NCBI GenBank assembly: GCA_024372625.1
Contig: CP099605.1
Span: 744,001-808,000 of the forward strand
Origin: Comamonadaceae bacterium OTU4NAUVB1
GTDB lineage: Bacteria > Pseudomonadota > Gammaproteobacteria > Burkholderiales > Burkholderiaceae_C
Length of the DNA: 64,000 nt
Reading direction: 5' to 3'
Under the pieces are notes generated by a model that was not told the origin of the DNA, did no database searches, and saw only the letters and a program-made list of their open reading frames with translations. Both the position numbers and the translations under genes were made by a program. Positions 60,901-64,000 of the stretch are shown in pieces. Numbering within the stretch: position 1 is the first letter of the stretch; the number at the start of each line of letters is the position of its first letter.

Positions 60901-62187
60901 ATGAAAAAAGCCTATCGCGCCTCCCTCCTGCGCTTCGACGGCGACGGCCGCGCCCTGTACGACACCGACGGCCTGCTGGTCGTCGCGCCCGACGCGCAGG
61001 GCCGCTGGCGCGTGGTCGACGCCGGCGACCATGCCAGCGTCGCGCCGCGTCACGCCGACGCCCATGTCACGCACTGGCCGGGTCGCATCCTGGCGCCCGG
61101 CTTCGTCGACATGCACATCCACTTCCCGCAGACCGACATCATCGGCGCGCCCTCGGAGGGGTTGCTGCCCTGGCTGGAGAACTACACCTTCCCGGCCGAG
61201 AGCCGCTTCGCCGACCCGGTGCACGCGGCCGAGGTGGCCGAGGTGTTCCTCGACGAGCTGCTGCGCAACGGCGTCACCACGGCGCTGACCTTCGCGACCT
61301 CGCACGTGGCCTCGGTCGATGCCTTCTTCGCCGCCGCGCAGCGCCGTGGCCTGCGCATGATCAGCGGCAAGGTGCTGCAGGACCGCCACTCGCCCGACGG
61401 CGTGCGCGACGAGACCGCGCAGAGCCTGGCCGACACCGAATCGCTGATCCGCCGCTGGCACGACGTCGACCGCCTGGGCTACGCCATCACGCCGCGGTTC
61501 GCGCCCACCAGCACCGAGGCGCAGCTCGAAGGCGCCGGCGAACTGGCGGCGAAGTACCCGGACACCTGGATCCACTCCCACGTCGCCGAGAACAAGGACG
61601 AGGTGAAGTGGGCGCGCGAGCTGTTCCCGCACGCGCGCTCCTACCTCGACGTCTACCGCGGCTTCGGCCTGATGCGCGAGCGCGCGGTGTACGCCCACTG
61701 CATCCACTTCGACGACGACGATCGCCGCCTGATGCGGGAGACGAAGACCGCCGCCGCCGTCAGCCCGACGAGCAACCTGTTCCTGGGCAGCGGCTTCTTC
61801 GACGTCGAGGGCGCCGACCGCGTCGGCATGCGCTACGGGCTGGCCAGCGACGTCGGGGGCGGCACCAGCTTCAGTCCGTTCACGACCATGATGGCGGCGT
61901 ACTACGTCGGCCGCGAAGGGCAGACCAAGCCCGGCGTGAGCATCGCCCCGTCGCAGCTGTGGTGGCGCCACACCGGCGGCGCGGCGCGGGCGCTGGGACT
62001 CGACGGCGTCATCGGCAACCTGCAGCCCGGCTGCGAGGCCGACTTCGTCGTCATCGACCCCGGAGCCACGCCGCTGCTCGCGCGCAAGACCGCGCTGGCG
62101 CAGAACCTGGAGGAGCTGCTGTTCTCCATGATCGTGCTGGGCGACGACCGACTGATCGAGCGCACCGTGATCTCGCAGGCCGGCTGA
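60901..62187 (+). CDS. guaD: Guanine deaminase
   Basis: The 428-residue amidohydrolase converts guanine to xanthine and ammonia. Zinc ligands are in GFVDMHIHFPQTD; the conserved ENYTFPAESRF, the IHSHVAEN histidine segment, VYAHCIHF and SDVGGGTSFS follow. The length is normal. It stands 95 bases after lolD. Confidence 0.95.
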   Translation: MKKAYRASLLRFDGDGRALYDTDGLLVVAPDAQGRWRVVDAGDHASVAPRHADAHVTHWPGRILAPGFVDMHIHFPQTDIIGAPSEGLLPWLENYTFPAESRFADPVHAAEVAEVFLDELLRNGVTTALTFATSHVASVDAFFAAAQRRGLRMISGKVLQDRHSPDGVRDETAQSLADTESLIRRWHDVDRLGYAITPRFAPTSTEAQLEGAGELAAKYPDTWIHSHVAENKDEVKWARELFPHARSYLDVYRGFGLMRERAVYAHCIHFDDDDRRLMRETKTAAAVSPTSNLFLGSGFFDVEGADRVGMRYGLASDVGGGTSFSPFTTMMAAYYVGREGQTKPGVSIAPSQLWWRHTGGAARALGLDGVIGNLQPGCEADFVVIDPGATPLLARKTALAQNLEELLFSMIVLGDDRLIERTVISQAG

Positions 62188-62357
62188 GTCCCGATCACGG
62201 GCCGGACGGCCGGGTGCTCATGTGACAATCCCCGCCCCAGCGAACGCGGTGGACTTCCTTCGTGAAACACCGCGGAACCGGCTTTGCCGGGCCGCTGGTG
62301 TTGCCCCTGGTGGGGGGTTGGCGAAGCGGCACGCAGTGCGCGCAGACTGGGGGCGAG

Positions 62358-62930
62358 ATGAGCATCAAGAGCGACAAGTGGATCCGGCGCATGGCCGAGC
62401 AGACCGGCATGATCGAGCCCTTCGAGCCCGGCCAGGTCCGTGAGCGGGACGGCGGCAAGATCATCAGCTACGGCACGTCGAGCTACGGCTACGACATCCG
62501 CTGCGCCCCGGAATTCAAGGTCTTCACGAACATCCACAGCACGGTGGTGGATCCCAAGAACTTCGACGAGAAGAGCTTCGTCGATTTCCACGGCGACAGC
62601 TGCATCATCCCGCCCAACAGCTTCGCGCTGGCGCGCACCGTCGAGTACTTCCGCATCCCGCGCAACGTGCTGACCATCTGCCTGGGCAAGAGCACCTACG
62701 CGCGCTGCGGCATCATCGTCAACGTGACCCCGTTCGAGCCCGAGTGGGAGGGCTACGTGACCCTGGAGTTCAGCAACACGACCCCGCTGCCGGCGAAGAT
62801 CTACGCCGGCGAGGGCTGCGCCCAGGTGCTGTTCTTCGAGAGCGACAAGGACGATGTCTGCGAGGTCAGCTACAAGGACCGTGGCGGCAAGTACCAGGGT
62901 CAGCGCGGCGTCACGCTGCCGCGCGCCTGA
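62358..62930 (+). CDS. dcd: dCTP deaminase
   Basis: The 190-residue trimeric enzyme converts dCTP to dUTP for thymidylate synthesis. Motifs are [17 protein letters not shown], the catalytic-site segment [40 protein letters not shown] and the C-terminal [15 protein letters not shown] 62358 follows GGGGGCGAG; an in-frame ATG at 62262 has no family sequence after it. Confidence 0.96.
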   Translation: MSIKSDKWIRRMAEQTGMIEPFEPGQVRERDGGKIISYGTSSYGYDIRCAPEFKVFTNIHSTVVDPKNFDEKSFVDFHGDSCIIPPNSFALARTVEYFRIPRNVLTICLGKSTYARCGIIVNVTPFEPEWEGYVTLEFSNTTPLPAKIYAGEGCAQVLFFESDKDDVCEVSYKDRGGKYQGQRGVTLPRA

Positions 62931-63066
62931 GCGCGGCGACGCGCGGGCGCGGCGCGCGCAGTCGCCCGTCTCCTACAAGCGTTGACGCCGGTGCAAGCCG
63001 CCGGCGCCCCCGTTCTGGCGCATCATCGTGCGCCGCGCTCCCGACGAGCGCGAAGGAGGAACGGAC

Positions 63067-63939
63067 ATGAAGTGGGAAGGCAACGAGCAGTCTGACAACG
63101 TCGAGGATCGCCGCGGCAGCGGGGGCGGCGGATTCCCGATCGGCGGGCGCAGCGTGGGCATCGGGACCGTGGCGGTGGCGCTCGTCGCCGGCTGGGTGTT
63201 CGGCATCAACCCGCTGACCGTCCTCGGGCTCTTGAGCGGCGGCGGCGAGCAGGCGCAGGTCCAGCAGCAGGGTCCGGCACAGAAACCGCCACCCGAGGAC
63301 CGCGAGGCGGCCTTCGTCTCGACCGTGCTGAAGAACACCGAAGTGGTGTGGAGCGACATCTTCCGGCAGAACGGCGGCAGCTACCAGGCGCCCCGGCTGG
63401 TGCTGTTCCGGGGCGTCACGCCCACGGCGTGCGGCACCGGCGAATCGGCGATGGGTCCGTTCTACTGTCCGGGCGACAAGAAGGTCTACATCGACCTGGG
63501 TTTCTACGACACCCTGAAGAACCAGCTCGGCGCGCCGGGCGAATTCGCGCAGGCCTACGTGATCGCGCACGAGGTCGGCCACCATGTGCAGGACGAGCTC
63601 GGCATCACCGCCAAGGTCGACGCCGCGCGTGGCCGCATGAGCCAGACCCAGAACAACGCGATGAGCGTGCGCGTCGAACTGCAGGCCGACTGCTTCGCCG
63701 GCGTGTGGGCGCACCATTCGCAGCAATCCAAGCAGTGGCTCGACCCGGGCGACATCGAGGCGGCCATGAACGCCGCGCGCAAGATCGGCGACGACGCCCT
63801 GCAGCGCTCGGCCGGCCGGGCCGTCGTGCCCGACAGCTTCACGCACGGCTCCAGCGCCCAGCGCCAGCGCTGGTTCGGCAACGGCTATCAGAGCGGCGAC
63901 ATCAAATCCTGCGACACGTTCTCCACGCAAAGTCTCTGA
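63067..63939 (+). CDS. YpfJ-family neutral zinc metallopeptidase
   Basis: The 290-residue protein has a short N-terminal cytoplasmic tail (MKWEGNEQSDNVEDRRGSGG), one membrane helix (IGTVAVALVAGWVFGINPLT) and a periplasmic zincin domain with H168-E169-x-x-H172 (VIAHEVGHHVQDEL) and VELQADCFAGVWAHH supplying the third ligand. Members are predicted membrane-anchored peptidases (Zn_peptidase, PF04228). AAGGAGG lies 7 bases before the ATG. The substrate is unknown. Confidence 0.93.
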   Translation: MKWEGNEQSDNVEDRRGSGGGGFPIGGRSVGIGTVAVALVAGWVFGINPLTVLGLLSGGGEQAQVQQQGPAQKPPPEDREAAFVSTVLKNTEVVWSDIFRQNGGSYQAPRLVLFRGVTPTACGTGESAMGPFYCPGDKKVYIDLGFYDTLKNQLGAPGEFAQAYVIAHEVGHHVQDELGITAKVDAARGRMSQTQNNAMSVRVELQADCFAGVWAHHSQQSKQWLDPGDIEAAMNAARKIGDDALQRSAGRAVVPDSFTHGSSAQRQRWFGNGYQSGDIKSCDTFSTQSL

Positions 63940-64000
63940 AACAGCGTTGCGATGAGGGTCGGCATCGACGGATGCCACAATAGAGGGCTTCATGACAAGC

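Noticed and set aside
63992..64000. Possible start of a further gene (ATG at 63992 after AGAGGG)
   Set aside because: Only three codons are inside the window, too few to call.

Overview
The window is GC-rich (visually well above 60%) chromosomal DNA of a beta-proteobacterium. The host gene orders spoT-rpoZ-gmk-yicC, kinase-phosphatase-rph-rdgB-hemW and lolC-lolD next to recJ are typical of Burkholderiales, and the protein sequences fit Comamonadaceae (Variovorax, Acidovorax or a relative) best. The genus is an inference; there is no rRNA here.

Layout. 1-2271: the 5' part of a secreted protein with a duplicated N-terminal module. 2727-7469: greB, convergent with the stringent-response block spoT/rpoZ/gmk/yicC. 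7552-12195: Ser/Thr kinase, PP2C phosphatase, rph, rdgB and hemW. 12291-12378: tRNA-Ser(TGA). 12365-29324: an integrated element of about 17 kb bounded by a 16-bp direct repeat of the tRNA 3' end. 29525-34408: CitMHS citrate-type transporter, an orphan periplasmic binding protein and katG. 34527-38469: a membrane PAS-GGDEF cyclase, an IscR-like regulator, a BI-1 family membrane protein and an NhaR-type LysR regulator. 38475-43699: urease cluster ureG-F-E-C-B-J-A with no ureD. 43837-50292: heavy-metal RND efflux operon with a PII-like protein and a small exported protein. 50493-55150: a transporter/sensor-kinase fusion with its response regulator. 55265-64000: dps, recJ, a phosphoglycerate-mutase-like gene, lolCD, guaD, dcd and a YpfJ-type zinc metallopeptidase.

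The element at 12365-29324 is the most unusual part. It has a tRNA-targeting tyrosine integrase, AlpA/excisionase-like regulators, a CHC2 zinc-finger primase-like protein, a RepA-like helicase followed by an iteron-like repeat cluster, and an abortive-infection (Abi_2/HEPN) gene just inside the distal attachment site. I find no major capsid, portal, large terminase, tail or lysis gene. It does carry a set of virion-accessory-type genes: a gp14-like small virion protein, a scaffold-like protein, a DUF5681 packaging-type protein, a GNAT protein, an 1869-residue polyvalent protein with an HEGGH metallopeptidase motif, and a Bbp16-like capsid cement protein. This layout resembles a phage satellite that remodels a podovirus-type helper capsid. 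A prophage that has lost its core structural genes is the main alternative.

Other points of interest are the permease-Cys-rich-histidine-kinase-receiver fusion, the PII-like gene in the metal efflux operon, the urease cluster lacking ureD, an IscR-like regulator with only one candidate cluster cysteine, and a promoter plus strong hairpin in the leader of the Abi gene.
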